DNA from: Bradyrhizobium sediminis | GTDB lineage: Bacteria; Pseudomonadota; Alphaproteobacteria; Rhizobiales; Xanthobacteraceae | Reading direction: 5' to 3' | DNA: 64,000 nucleotides | NCBI RefSeq assembly: GCF_018736105.1 | Contig: NZ_CP076135.1 | Span: forward strand, 4,338,001-4,402,000 | Shown: piece by piece, positions 1 to 9,196 of the stretch | Numbering within the stretch: the first letter of the stretch is position 1 | Layout: each line of letters opens with the position of its first letter | Position numbers and translations under genes: made by a program | Notes under the pieces: model-generated | What the model saw: the letters and a program-made list of their open reading frames with translations, nothing else | What the model was told of the DNA's origin: nothing | Database searches by the model: none

Positions 1-181
1 CGACTTCAATCTCGTCAGCGAGCCGTCCGATGACCTCGCCGAAGGTCCAGATCTCGTCCTCGCTGTAGCGGCCGGTGATCATCAGATCGGTCGTATGCCA
101 CAACGCCCGCATGCGGCTTTCAGCCGTTCCCCGCGAAACCGCCTGGTCGAGATCCCTCAGGAAGGATTTTGCCCCGCTCAT
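1..181 (-). CDS. DUF2336 domain protein, N-terminal part only
   Basis: The 60 visible residues start with MSGAKSFLRDLDQAV and run into RALWHTTDLMITGRYSEDEI; the gene leaves the window at its left edge, so the C-terminus is missing. The N-terminus resembles the DUF2336 proteins common in Bradyrhizobium, whose function is unknown to me. The ATG at 179-181 is preceded by an A-rich stretch rather than a strong ribosome binding site. The family call rests on remembered sequence likeness and not on a catalytic motif. Confidence 0.65.
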   Translation of the reverse strand, partial: MSGAKSFLRDLDQAVSRGTAESRMRALWHTTDLMITGRYSEDEIWTFGEVIGRLADEIEV

Positions 182-458
182 TTTTCTTAGACCTTAAGTC
201 GCAACCCACGCGCGCAAACGGCATCTGCGCGGATTGGACCCTACGCTGCAAACGCGATTTTTCGGTAAAGTCGGCGGATAAGTATTATCTCTAAGAATTC
301 GCTCAAATGCCGGTGAATTCGACCTTTTCGTCGTGTCCCGCGTCGTAACGTCGGCAGGCAAGTCCCCGAATCGGCGGCCGCGGCGGATACGAGGCCGGCG
401 GCATCGGCCGGTTGACCCAACTCAAGACCGGCACGCAATGGTCTGCTAACCATTCCCG

Positions 459-1676
459 ATGAGTTCGAAAATCGGAAAAGTCCCGTCCGCGACCTGGCGC
501 AACGTGCCTGCCAGCGTGTGGGCGCTCGGCTTCGTCTCCCTGCTGATGGACATCTCGTCCGAACTCATTCACAGCCTGCTGCCCATCTTTCTCGTGACCG
601 CGGTCGGCGCCAGCGCGACCATCGTCGGTTTGATCGAGGGCGTCGCCGAAGCTACCGCATCGATCGCCAAGCTTTTCTCCGGCGCCCTTTCCGACCGCAT
701 CGGCAAGCGCAAGCTGCTGGTCGGCATCGGCTACGGGCTGGCTGCGGTCACCAAGCCGGTGTTTCCGCTGGCGAGCACGGCCTGGGAGGTTCTGGCGGCG
801 CGCTTCGTGGATCGGATCGGCAAGGGTATTCGCGGCGCGCCGCGCGACGCGCTGATCGCGGATGTGACGCCACCCGCGATCCGCGGCGCCGCCTACGGCA
901 TCCGCCAGGCCCTCGATACGGTCGGGGCGTTCACGGGACCGCTGCTGGCGGTGGCCCTGATGGCGTTCTATGCCAACGACTTCCGCGCCGTGTTCTGGTG
1001 GGCGGCGGTACCCGCGGCGCTTGCCGTGCTCCTGATCGTCCTCGGCGTTCAGGAGCCGGACGGCGTCAAGGCCACGGCAAAGCGCGGCTGGCCGATCCAC
1101 AAGCAGGACCTCAAGCGTCTGTCGCCATCGTTCTGGATGGTCATTGCGATCTGCATGGTGTTCACGCTGGCGCGGTTCAGCGAAGCCTTTCTGGTGCTGA
1201 AGGCACAGGCCGAAGGCCTCGCACTGGCGCTGATCCCCTTGGTGCTGGTGTGGATGAATGTCGTCTATTCCCTGACGGCGACGCCGGCCGGCATTCTCTC
1301 CGACCGGGTAGGCCGGGTGAAATTGCTGCTATGCGGGCTCGGCGCGCTGTTGATCGCCGATCTGACGTTGGCCTTCGTTCCGGGACTTGTCGCGGTCTTC
1401 ATCGGCGTCGGTTTTTGGGGGCTGCATATGGGACTGTCCCAGGGCCTGCTATCGGCGCTCGTCGCCGATACCGCGCCTGAAGATCTCCGCGGCACCGCCT
1501 TCGGTCTGTTCAATCTCGTCGCCGGAGCGGCGCTGCTGGTCGCCAGCGTGCTTGCGGGCTGGCTCTGGCAAGCCTTCGGACCGACGGCAACGTTCGTGGC
1601 CGGCGCGGTGTTTTCGGCATTGGCGGCGCTGATCATGTCCGCCACCATGAGGACTGAAACGAAACCAGCCAGCTGA
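459..1676 (+). CDS. MFS transporter
   Basis: 405 residues with about 12 hydrophobic segments. The loop after TM2 carries the MFS motif A (GALSDRIGKRK, residues 75-85), and a second copy lies in the C-terminal half (GILSDRVGRVK, 278-288), as expected for the duplicated 6+6 fold. RFVDRIGKGIRGAPRD (115-130) is typical of a subgroup of uncharacterised bacterial MFS proteins. The substrate cannot be told from sequence. The stop codon overlaps the start of the following metallophosphoesterase, so the two are probably co-transcribed. No clear Shine-Dalgarno sequence precedes the ATG. Confidence 0.85.
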   Translation: MSSKIGKVPSATWRNVPASVWALGFVSLLMDISSELIHSLLPIFLVTAVGASATIVGLIEGVAEATASIAKLFSGALSDRIGKRKLLVGIGYGLAAVTKPVFPLASTAWEVLAARFVDRIGKGIRGAPRDALIADVTPPAIRGAAYGIRQALDTVGAFTGPLLAVALMAFYANDFRAVFWWAAVPAALAVLLIVLGVQEPDGVKATAKRGWPIHKQDLKRLSPSFWMVIAICMVFTLARFSEAFLVLKAQAEGLALALIPLVLVWMNVVYSLTATPAGILSDRVGRVKLLLCGLGALLIADLTLAFVPGLVAVFIGVGFWGLHMGLSQGLLSALVADTAPEDLRGTAFGLFNLVAGAALLVASVLAGWLWQAFGPTATFVAGAVFSALAALIMSATMRTETKPAS

Positions 1677-2659
1677 TGTCTGTCGTGAGCGACCGGAGAA
1701 ATTCCGAGGGACGTGGCCAGATGCACAAAGACCTTCTGACGAAACTGGAGCAGCGCCTCGGACGGGTGCATGCGAAGCAGCGGCTGGGGATCGAGACCGA
1801 TCACGAGGCGCAAGTGTTCGGGCAGGGCCTGACCTTCTTTCACCTCGAGAACTGGTACTCGGTCCATTCGGTGATCCGGAACGCGCTCAGGCTGACCGGT
1901 CTCTACGGACGTGGCAGAAGAAATGCCGAACGCATCGTGCTCAGGCATAACGACGTCTGGTTCAAGGACCTGCCGCCGCAGTTCGATGGTTTCACCCTGC
2001 TTCACATCAGCGATATGCATGCCGACATGAATGAGGCTACGATGCGCCGCCTCGTCGAACTGGTCGCCGACCTCAGCTACGACGTATGCGTGCTGACCGG
2101 CGATTTTCGCGGCAAGACGTTCGGACCGTTCGAGGCTGCCCTCGACAGCGTTTCGCGGGTACGGGCACACCTGAGGGGACCGGTCTACGGGGTGCTCGGC
2201 AACCACGACACCATCCAGATGGTTCCGGGGCTCGAGGCCATGGGAATCCGAATGCTGCTCAACGAGAGCGAGGCAATCAGGCGCGATGGCCAGCAGATTT
2301 ACATCGCCGGGATCGACGACGCGCACTTCTTCAGGGTCGACAACATCGAAAAGGCCGCGTCACAGATTCCGGACGGCGAGTTCTCCATTTTGCTGTCGCA
2401 CACGCCGGAAATCTATCGCCAGGCCGCCCACGCCGATTTCAATCTGATATTGAGCGGGCACACCCATGGCGGCCAGATCTGCCTGCCCGGATCGATTCCG
2501 ATCACGCTCGAATCCGCACTGCCGCGGCGCATGGGCTCCGGCGCCTGGCAGTATCACGACATGAAGGGCTATACCTCCGTCGGCGCCGGTTCGAGCGTCG
2601 TCGCCGTACGCTTCAACTGTCCGCCCGAAATAACCCTGCATCACCTGCGGCGCGGCTGA
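1676..2659 (+). CDS. calcineurin-like metallophosphoesterase
   Basis: 327 residues. The metal-binding motifs of calcineurin-like phosphoesterases are all present in order: DxH (D113, H115), GD (142-143), GNHD (175-178), H242 and GHTHGG (261-266). The order and the GHTHGGQ ending fit the YkuE/YaeI-like subgroup, some members of which hydrolyse UDP-sugar lipids or act at membranes. The roughly 100-residue N-terminal extension has no recognisable domain. The ATG overlaps the stop of the upstream MFS gene; an alternative ATG at 1721 would shorten the protein by 15 residues. The true substrate is unknown. Confidence 0.85.
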   Translation: MSVVSDRRNSEGRGQMHKDLLTKLEQRLGRVHAKQRLGIETDHEAQVFGQGLTFFHLENWYSVHSVIRNALRLTGLYGRGRRNAERIVLRHNDVWFKDLPPQFDGFTLLHISDMHADMNEATMRRLVELVADLSYDVCVLTGDFRGKTFGPFEAALDSVSRVRAHLRGPVYGVLGNHDTIQMVPGLEAMGIRMLLNESEAIRRDGQQIYIAGIDDAHFFRVDNIEKAASQIPDGEFSILLSHTPEIYRQAAHADFNLILSGHTHGGQICLPGSIPITLESALPRRMGSGAWQYHDMKGYTSVGAGSSVVAVRFNCPPEITLHHLRRG

Positions 2660-2671
2660 GGGCCGGCAAGA

Positions 2672-2793
2672 GCCTTTTCCGTTCCGGTTGAATCGGAACG
2701 GGGCTCCATCTTTTTGTCTTGACGCGTCTTCTTCACGCGAACCGGTATCCACCCCGGATCAAGTCCGGGGCAGGCCTTCGCTTGAAAACGCTC
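2672..2793. repeat. Bradyrhizobium-type intergenic repeat with hairpins
   Basis: Between two converging genes lies a hairpin (arms CCGTTCCG / CGGAACGG, 2679-2701, 7-base loop), followed by a T-rich stretch, an imperfect hairpin around GACGCGTCTTCTTCACGCG, and a 19-base palindromic unit CCCCGGATCAAGTCCGGGG (2752-2770). It ends at the stop codon of the minus-strand gene. The outer part resembles an intergenic repeat I know from Bradyrhizobium genomes; the inner palindrome looks inserted into it. The first hairpin could also terminate the metallophosphoesterase transcript. Confidence 0.5.
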
Positions 2794-3281
2794 TAATACG
2801 GCTCGTCGCGCAGATGCGCGCGGTAGAGAACCCAGGACAGAATCAGTTCACCGACGAAGAACAGCCCGACGCCAAGGGCGATGTCGACGGCCGTCAGCGC
2901 CAGCGCGGCACGGCATGCCAGCAGCGGCAACAGCGATTCCGGCAATTGATCCAGCCCGAGCGCCTGGCTGCTCGGCGGAAAATTCAAACGGCGCTTCACG
3001 AAACTGGAGCACAGATCGCCGGCCATGGCGGCAGCCGCCGCGATCGCACCAACGCTCCAATCCAGGCCGAGCAGCGGCGCGCCCAAAGCCGTCACCAGTA
3101 TGGAGAACACGATCCCGCGGATGGTTTTCGATGGTCCGAACAGGGGGCGTCCATCGAAAAACGTCAGTCCGCCATCCAGTGGAAGCGCAAAGGATGGCCC
3201 GAAGACTCTCTTGGCAACGACAGGCGTGCCGTTGGCCAGCGTCAGCAGGATCATCGCTTGCAGGATTGCAGAAATATCCAT
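2793..3281 (-). CDS. CDP-archaeol synthase-like (CarS/DUF46) membrane protein
   Basis: 162 residues, strongly hydrophobic, about 4-5 membrane segments. It carries DGRPLFGPSKTIRG (43-56), GDLCSSFVKRR (88-98) and LDQLPE (110-115), which match the CDP-archaeol synthase (CarS) family related to the CdsA cytidylyltransferases. In archaea CarS adds CMP to unsaturated archaetidic acid; bacterial members are widespread, and their substrate is not known to me. It is the last of three minus-strand genes, 39 bases after the flavoprotein. Family call is good; activity on archaeol in this bacterium is doubtful. Confidence 0.75.
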   Translation of the reverse strand: MDISAILQAMILLTLANGTPVVAKRVFGPSFALPLDGGLTFFDGRPLFGPSKTIRGIVFSILVTALGAPLLGLDWSVGAIAAAAAMAGDLCSSFVKRRLNFPPSSQALGLDQLPESLLPLLACRAALALTAVDIALGVGLFFVGELILSWVLYRAHLRDEPY

Positions 3282-3320
3282 CGGGAAGATCTATCGCGGT
3301 TCGCATCATCCGTCATGCGC

Positions 3321-3902
3321 TCAGTCGGCGCGCCCGCCGCTCCTGCGCAGGTCCTCGAGCCAGCGTGCCCGCTTCTTCTGGTTGGCAAAGCTGAGCCCGT
3401 AAAGGCTCTCGCGGACAGGTTTGATTCCGGCGAAGCTCAGCATGCTGCGCTCGAAAGCCCGCAGTCCATAGGCGCCAAAGTACCAGCGATAGAGCAGTAC
3501 CGGCATTCCCATGGTCACGACGATGCGGGCCGAACGGCCGGCGAGCAGACGTTTCGGAAAACCTTCCTTCTTGTACTCCATGGCAAAGCCGGGCCTGAAG
3601 ATGTGTTCGAGAAAGCCCTTGAACAGCGCCGGCATGGTTCCATGCCAGAGCGGAAACAGAAACACCCAATGCTCCGCCCAGCGCATGTCCTCGCTCGGTT
3701 GCACCAGAGCCGGCGGCAACGCGCCGGTCTCGAAATCCGCCTGCGTGCGCAGAAGCGAAAACTCGAGCTTCGCGACTTCGATGCGGCGAACCTCGTGCCC
3801 TGCTGCAGTTGCGCCTTCGGCGTAGGCGTCGGCCATCGCGTGTAACAGGCGATGGCCCGCCGGGTCTGGATGGCCCTGGATGATCGCGATGCGCTTGGCC
3901 AT
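3321..3902 (-). CDS. NAD(P)H-dependent quinone reductase-like flavoprotein
   Basis: 193 residues with the flavodoxin-like fold of the NQO1/MdaB/KefF family: an N-terminal strand and FMN/FAD phosphate loop (IQGHPDPAGHRLL, 8-20) and the central FPLWHGTMPALFKGF segment. Such enzymes pass two electrons from NAD(P)H to quinones or dyes. The ATG is preceded by GGGAG at a good distance. It lies between the AsmA gene and the CarS-like gene on the same strand, so a three-gene operon is possible, though the 90-base gap to AsmA allows a separate promoter. Confidence 0.8.
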   Translation of the reverse strand: MAKRIAIIQGHPDPAGHRLLHAMADAYAEGATAAGHEVRRIEVAKLEFSLLRTQADFETGALPPALVQPSEDMRWAEHWVFLFPLWHGTMPALFKGFLEHIFRPGFAMEYKKEGFPKRLLAGRSARIVVTMGMPVLLYRWYFGAYGLRAFERSMLSFAGIKPVRESLYGLSFANQKKRARWLEDLRRSGGRAD

Positions 3903-3992
3903 GTGCTGCTCCCTGGAGGGGAACCTTGATCGCGCGTTCGCTCAGACAGCTCATTGATATTGCGCAAGGTCTGAGTGTCAAGACGCCGATCA

Positions 3993-6900
3993 TTATGGAT
4001 TGGCAACCGGCGGCGTCAGCGCCAGCGGCGGCCGCGGCTTCGGCGGCTGCCGCACCACGTTCGGCGCCGGCCTGACCTCGATCGGCGGCGGCAGCGGCGC
4101 CGCCTGCTGCTGGCTCGCCATGGGCGCATTGGAACTTGCCGGGCTCGCCGCGTTGGGAACCGGCGTGCCGGGCGGATGCGGCACGCCGGCCCTGGCCTTC
4201 GGCGCGAGCCGGCGCGGATCGCGGCCTGGAATCGGCACTTCGGAAGTTGGCAGCGGAGGCAGGGCCGCCTCCGGTGGCTCGCTCGAAGACGAGGCGGTTG
4301 CCGGCGGCGGCAGCGAAGCCGGCAATGGCGGGGACGGCTCGCCGCGCTCGATCGCTTCGAGCCTTCGGGTTTCGCGATCGATCGCCCGCACCGCCAGCCA
4401 TGACGACAACGCCGCGACGTCAACCGTGCGATCGAGCGCATCGGGCGGGCCCGCGGCAAACAGCTGAATTTCCGCGCGGCTGGCCGCCGGCCCGGCCGCC
4501 GTCGAGGCCAGGTTGGCGCGGATGTCGGCCTGGTCGGCGGGAATGTCGTAGCCGCCCGACACGATGACGCGCGCGCCTTCGGCCTCCAGCGTGGTCGCGC
4601 CGACGCGGATCCGGCCATCCCTGATGTTGAACGGAACTTGCGCCGGCTTGATCGACAGCACACCCGCCGACAGCACCGGCTCCACGATCTGCCGCAGCCT
4701 GGCGTCGTCGGTCGCCTGCCCGCCGTCGCTGGCGCGGACCGCGGCCTCGAAGGCGCGCGGATCGAGCCCGGCAATGCGAGCGGATTCCAGCGTCACCGTT
4801 CCGCTTCCGGACAAGGCGCCGGTCAGCGCCGAAGCGCTGCGGCCCTGGCTCGCCAGCGTCATCTGCATCGAGGCGCGGCCTTCGGGCATCTTCAGCCCGC
4901 GATAGCGCAGCGCAGCACCTTCGACGCCGCTGAACTGGACGCGCGCATTCAAGGCAATTCCATTGGCGGTCGCTTTGGCGTCGATAGTGGCGCTCGCCTC
5001 GCCGCCGCCGATATCGCCCTTGATCGCATCGAAGCCCAGCGACTGGCCGTCGCTCCTGACCGCGCCGCTGACCGGACGCAATTCGCCGCCGCCCGGCAGC
5101 GCGCCGCGCAGCGCCTGGAACGCGATGCGGCCACGCCAGCCCTTCAAGAGCCCGGAGCCGAGCGGCTCGGCGGCATCGTGTCCCGCCGCGCCGATCGCAA
5201 GCGCGAAAGCCGGCCCGAGATCGAGCGTGTCGAGGCCGACTTCGCCCTCGACGTTCTTTTCCTCGTCAAGGACCAGCGCCATGCGGCCGCGCAGCCTCGA
5301 GCCCGATATCGTGCTGTCGAGATCGTCGAAGCTCAGCCTGTTGCCCGCAAGCGAGACGCGCGACGACAGGCTGATGTTCCGCGCCGGGCTATCGGACGGC
5401 TTGAGATCGAACAGCGGCGCAAGATCGACGCTGCGAGCCCTCAAATTGACGCTGGCCTTCGGCTCGGCCGCCCACGGCTCTGCTGTCCCCTCGGCTTCGG
5501 CGTCGAGACCGGTTCCCGACATCTTCACCTTCAGCCGCAACGGCGCACGCCACACGCCCGCCAGGGAACCTTCGAATTGCGCCGGGCCATCGCCCGCGGC
5601 GATCGCGCGATCGAGCCCCAGCGGCGCCAGCAACGAACGGCCCTGCTCTGCGGACAGTTTCGATTCGATGTTGATCTCGCTGCGCCCGAGCGCATCGAGA
5701 TCGATCCCGCGCACCGCGGTGATCACCGGCCTTGCCGTGATCGTGGCGGTGCCCTTGATCTGCGGTATGTCGAAATCGAACACCGCGCGTGCGCTGGCGC
5801 GATCGGCCTGCTGAGGGTTCTTGTCGAGATCGAGCGACAGTTTGAGGCGCACCGGGCCGGGGCTTGCCGTGATCGCATTGAGCCGCGCCGCGACCGCCGG
5901 CGCCAGCGGCACGATCAGGCCGGTGATCTGTCCGAGCGACGCGGCGCTCGAATTCAGCGTCAGCTTCCCGGTGGTGTTGACGCGGTCGAAACTTCCCGTG
6001 CCCTCGACCGTCACGCCGCCGGCCTCGCCGATCTTCAGCTGATCCAGCGAGAACATCTTCGCGCCATAGCCGAGCTTCGCCATCAACGGCCGCAATTCCT
6101 GACCGGCCGATGTCGCGCGGCCGATATCGAGCGTCAGCTGCGCCTCGTCCGGCCACTCGGCTTGCGGACCCGCCAGCGAACGCGCCAAGGCGAGCGCGGC
6201 GTCGAGATCGAGACGTTCCGCCTTCAACCCAGCCTCGAACCGCGAGCCGCCGCCGCCCGTGGAAATCGCAACCCGCCCCTCGACGGTGTTGCCCTCGATC
6301 TCGGCCTTCATGGCTTCGAGCCCAACGCGATCCTGACCCACGGTCAGGTCGCCGCGCAGCCGCAGCGGCTTTTGACTGCGATGGATCACCTCGCCGCGGC
6401 CCTGCAGCCACGTCACCAGGGCATCCGGATCGGAGGAATCGACGCTGAGCGCACCGGTGAAGCTGCCGGGCTGCGGGTTGGAGCCGCTCAAGCTGACGCG
6501 GGTCGCGCCCGGCGCCCGAAACTCAAGCCGGTCGATGCTCCAGGATTTGGCGTCGGTCTGCAACCCGGCGGCAAGATTCTGCACCGGGCGCCCGCCCAGC
6601 ATGATCTGTTCGGCGCTCAGTTCGATCTGCGCCGGGACCGGTGAAGTCTGCGGGATCGCGGCCATCACTGCGCGCAAGCCCGGCAGCAGCCGGGCCGGCT
6701 CACCGGCGCCATTGCCCTTGGCGACGAACCGGTCGGCGTCGAGCTGCCGCGCCGACAGCGTGGCGCGAAGCAGCGGCGAAGCGCCGAAGCGAATGTCGCC
6801 GGCGCCTGAAAATCTCAGCGCGTTGTCCTCGGTGCCGTAGCTGGCCTCGATTTGCTCAAGCCGCGCGGCGGATGGATCGGCCTTTGCCTTGGCCGATATT

Positions 6901-7667
6901 CGCCACGGCGTGATGGGGACATCTGTGGCGGTCTTGAGTCCGGCGGGAGTGGCCAGCGTTACCGCGCCTTCGAAACGCGGGGCGCGCGCCTCGAAAGAAA
7001 GCACGCCGTCGAGATCGGCCGATAACGCACGCGCGCCGGGATCGATATTGAGATGAACGCGGGTGCCGTTGCCGTCGGGGGTCTGACCGGACGACACCCG
7101 GAACGGATAGCGCACCCCTGACAGCACGAAATTGCCGTCGCCGCGCACCGAGCCGGCCAGCGAACGCACGTCGCCGCTGAAGGCGATGTCGTTCAGCTCC
7201 AACGTGCCGCGGCTCGAGGCGTCGTGCAGCGCGATGCGGCCGGTCAGGTTCAACCGGTCGATCGCCAGCGACCCCAGATTGAATTTCCCTGAAGATGCCG
7301 GCCAGTCGATCCTGCCTTGCGAATCCAGACCGAGATCGAGCGCCATGCCGTTGATGGTCAGTTCGGTGGCACGCCATTCGCCGCGCATCAGCGAGCCCAG
7401 GCTGAATTCGACGTCGAGCTTGTCGGCGCGAACCTTGCCGAGATCGTTGGCGCCGCCGACCGTCACCGAGCGCAGCCGCAGCGACGGCGCCGGCAGCAGA
7501 CGCGCGTCCAGTTTACCGGCGACGCGTACCGGCGCGCCGATCACCCGGGTGGCCTCGGCCTCGAATTGCGGCCGGAACTGGTTCCAGTCGATGAAGTATG
7601 GCCCGATCAGCGCGGCTACCAGCGCGATGATGAAGGCAATCGCCAATCCGAGCAGCGTCGTCTGCAC
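3993..7667 (-). CDS. AsmA family protein
   Basis: 1,224 residues. An N-terminal membrane anchor (about residues 5-25) is followed directly by the DWNQFRPQFEAEATRVIGAPVRV start of the AsmA domain, then a very long beta-rich region, a typical AsmA C-terminal domain near 880-1080, and a Pro/Ala-rich low-complexity tail of about 120 residues. Proteins of this family form long bridge-like folds thought to move phospholipids between inner and outer membranes. The start is GTG with a strong GGGAG site seven bases upstream. Large open frames on the opposite strand here are shadows of its GC-rich codons. Confidence 0.85.
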   Translation of the reverse strand: MQTTLLGLAIAFIIALVAALIGPYFIDWNQFRPQFEAEATRVIGAPVRVAGKLDARLLPAPSLRLRSVTVGGANDLGKVRADKLDVEFSLGSLMRGEWRATELTINGMALDLGLDSQGRIDWPASSGKFNLGSLAIDRLNLTGRIALHDASSRGTLELNDIAFSGDVRSLAGSVRGDGNFVLSGVRYPFRVSSGQTPDGNGTRVHLNIDPGARALSADLDGVLSFEARAPRFEGAVTLATPAGLKTATDVPITPWRISAKAKADPSAARLEQIEASYGTEDNALRFSGAGDIRFGASPLLRATLSARQLDADRFVAKGNGAGEPARLLPGLRAVMAAIPQTSPVPAQIELSAEQIMLGGRPVQNLAAGLQTDAKSWSIDRLEFRAPGATRVSLSGSNPQPGSFTGALSVDSSDPDALVTWLQGRGEVIHRSQKPLRLRGDLTVGQDRVGLEAMKAEIEGNTVEGRVAISTGGGGSRFEAGLKAERLDLDAALALARSLAGPQAEWPDEAQLTLDIGRATSAGQELRPLMAKLGYGAKMFSLDQLKIGEAGGVTVEGTGSFDRVNTTGKLTLNSSAASLGQITGLIVPLAPAVAARLNAITASPGPVRLKLSLDLDKNPQQADRASARAVFDFDIPQIKGTATITARPVITAVRGIDLDALGRSEINIESKLSAEQGRSLLAPLGLDRAIAAGDGPAQFEGSLAGVWRAPLRLKVKMSGTGLDAEAEGTAEPWAAEPKASVNLRARSVDLAPLFDLKPSDSPARNISLSSRVSLAGNRLSFDDLDSTISGSRLRGRMALVLDEEKNVEGEVGLDTLDLGPAFALAIGAAGHDAAEPLGSGLLKGWRGRIAFQALRGALPGGGELRPVSGAVRSDGQSLGFDAIKGDIGGGEASATIDAKATANGIALNARVQFSGVEGAALRYRGLKMPEGRASMQMTLASQGRSASALTGALSGSGTVTLESARIAGLDPRAFEAAVRASDGGQATDDARLRQIVEPVLSAGVLSIKPAQVPFNIRDGRIRVGATTLEAEGARVIVSGGYDIPADQADIRANLASTAAGPAASRAEIQLFAAGPPDALDRTVDVAALSSWLAVRAIDRETRRLEAIERGEPSPPLPASLPPPATASSSSEPPEAALPPLPTSEVPIPGRDPRRLAPKARAGVPHPPGTPVPNAASPASSNAPMASQQQAAPLPPPIEVRPAPNVVRQPPKPRPPLALTPPVANP

Positions 7668-7818
7668 GGTGTCTCCCTTTGGGCACGCCCCGGCGCGATG
7701 GCGGCCCGGGACGGCCCACCCGCCGCCACGCTGACATCAACGCCGGAGCGGGACCATATATAGAGGCAATAGTGGCGAAGTCACAGCGGCGCGTGCGACG
7801 GCTCGGCGCCGGAAGCCG

Positions 7819-9051
7819 TTACCAGCTTGCCGGCAGCCGCTTGAGGCCGCGCAGCACGAAGGTCGGCCGCCATTCCGGATTCTCGGCATCGTCGAGCCGC
7901 AGCTCCGGCAGCCGCCGCAACAGGGTCCCGATCGCGACTTCCGCCTCGATTCGCGCCAGTTGGGCGCCGAGGCAAAGATGAATGCCCCCGCCAAAGGACA
8001 GCGGACGGATCTTGGGGCGGGTGATATCGAGACGCTCCGGCCGATCGGGATAAACCGCCGGGTCGCGATTGGCGGAACCCAGCAGGCAGAGCACGGTCTC
8101 GCCCTTCGGGATTTTCTTGCCGCCGAGGTCGTCGATGTCTTCCAGCGCCACCCGGCCGGTCATCTGCACCGAGGAATCATAACGCAGGAATTCCTCGATG
8201 GCGTTGGTGATCAGCGCGGGGTTGGCCTTGAGCAGCGCGAGCTGATCGGGGTTGCGGTAGAGCGCGAGGAGCCCGTTGCCGATCAGGTTGACGGTGGTCT
8301 CGTGGCCGGCGCCGAACAGCAGGATGATGTTGGCGGTCAGTTCCTCATTGGAGAGCTTGCTGCCGTCTTCCTCGGCCTGCACCAGCTGCGTGGTGAGATC
8401 GTCGCCGGGATTCTTCCGCCGCAGCTCGAACAGCTGCTGGAAATACATCTGGGCCATCGCGTTGCTGGCGTTGCCCTGCTCGATTTCAGCCTTGGTCAGC
8501 GGCACCGGATCGAGCAAGCGGCCGCCGTCGCGCGAGCCGTTGTAGAAGGTCTCGCGGTGCTCCTCGGGAATTCCGAGCATGTCGCAGATGATCGTGACCG
8601 GCAGCCGGAACGCGAAATCCTCGATCAGGTCCATATGCCCCTGGGCAGCGATGCGGTCGAGCGTGTCGTCGACCACCTGCTGGATGCGCGGACGCATGTC
8701 CTCGACCCGGCGCGCGGTGAAGGCTTTCACCACCAGGCCGCGCAGCCGGGTGTGGTCGGGCGGGTCCTGCTGCAGCATCCAGTGGCTCATGCTGCGGAAC
8801 ACCGGCTCGTCCATGATCTGCGGCCCGTAGCGCCGCTTCGAGCGCTCGACATAGTCCTTGCCGAAACGCTTGTCGCGCAGCACCAGGCTGGCCTCGGCGT
8901 GGCGGCTCGCCACGAACATGCCGAGCGGCGTCAGATGCATCGGATCGGTGGTGCGCAGCCGCTCGTAATGCGGATAGGGATCGCGAATGAACTCCGGCGC
9001 CAGGGGATTGAAAAGCGGCGCGCTGGTCGTCGTCTGAACATGCTCGTTCAT
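7819..9051 (-). CDS. cytochrome P450
   Basis: 410 residues, the usual length of a soluble bacterial P450. Visible: the I-helix oxygen-binding motif AGHETT (248-253), the K-helix ExxR (E287-R290) and the heme loop FGGGIHLCLG with the thiolate ligand C360. The start at 9051 is preceded by GAGG; a longer frame begins at 9177, but it would run through the operator shared with the divergent TetR gene and lacks a good site. No dedicated ferredoxin or reductase gene is adjacent. CYP family and substrate cannot be assigned by eye; control by the neighbouring TetR regulator is likely. Confidence 0.9.
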   Translation of the reverse strand: MNEHVQTTTSAPLFNPLAPEFIRDPYPHYERLRTTDPMHLTPLGMFVASRHAEASLVLRDKRFGKDYVERSKRRYGPQIMDEPVFRSMSHWMLQQDPPDHTRLRGLVVKAFTARRVEDMRPRIQQVVDDTLDRIAAQGHMDLIEDFAFRLPVTIICDMLGIPEEHRETFYNGSRDGGRLLDPVPLTKAEIEQGNASNAMAQMYFQQLFELRRKNPGDDLTTQLVQAEEDGSKLSNEELTANIILLFGAGHETTVNLIGNGLLALYRNPDQLALLKANPALITNAIEEFLRYDSSVQMTGRVALEDIDDLGGKKIPKGETVLCLLGSANRDPAVYPDRPERLDITRPKIRPLSFGGGIHLCLGAQLARIEAEVAIGTLLRRLPELRLDDAENPEWRPTFVLRGLKRLPASW

Positions 9052-9152
9052 GGTGACCTCAATCAGTTGCCGCGCTGAAATACCCGCACATTCGGGCGGA
9101 TTGGCGCTGTCCTCAGGGCCGGACCGGTTGTCATCCGGACCATTTGAAATTG

Positions 9153-9168
9153 GATACACTGTTGTATC
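9153..9168. promoter_or_regulatory. TetR-type operator between P450 and tetR
   Basis: GATACACTGTTGTATC is an inverted repeat with perfect 6-base arms (GATACA / TGTATC) around 4 bases. It lies 29 bases before the TetR start and 102 bases before the P450 start on the other strand. Position and symmetry fit an operator bound by the TetR protein to control both genes. Confidence 0.6.
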
Positions 9169-9196
9169 GAGTTGCATTCTGAACTAAAATTGACTG

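Noticed and set aside
4638..6644. 668-codon open frame on the plus strand, antisense to AsmA
   Set aside because: It mirrors the GC-rich third-position bias of the minus-strand gene, has an Arg/His-rich composition and no ribosome binding site or family likeness.
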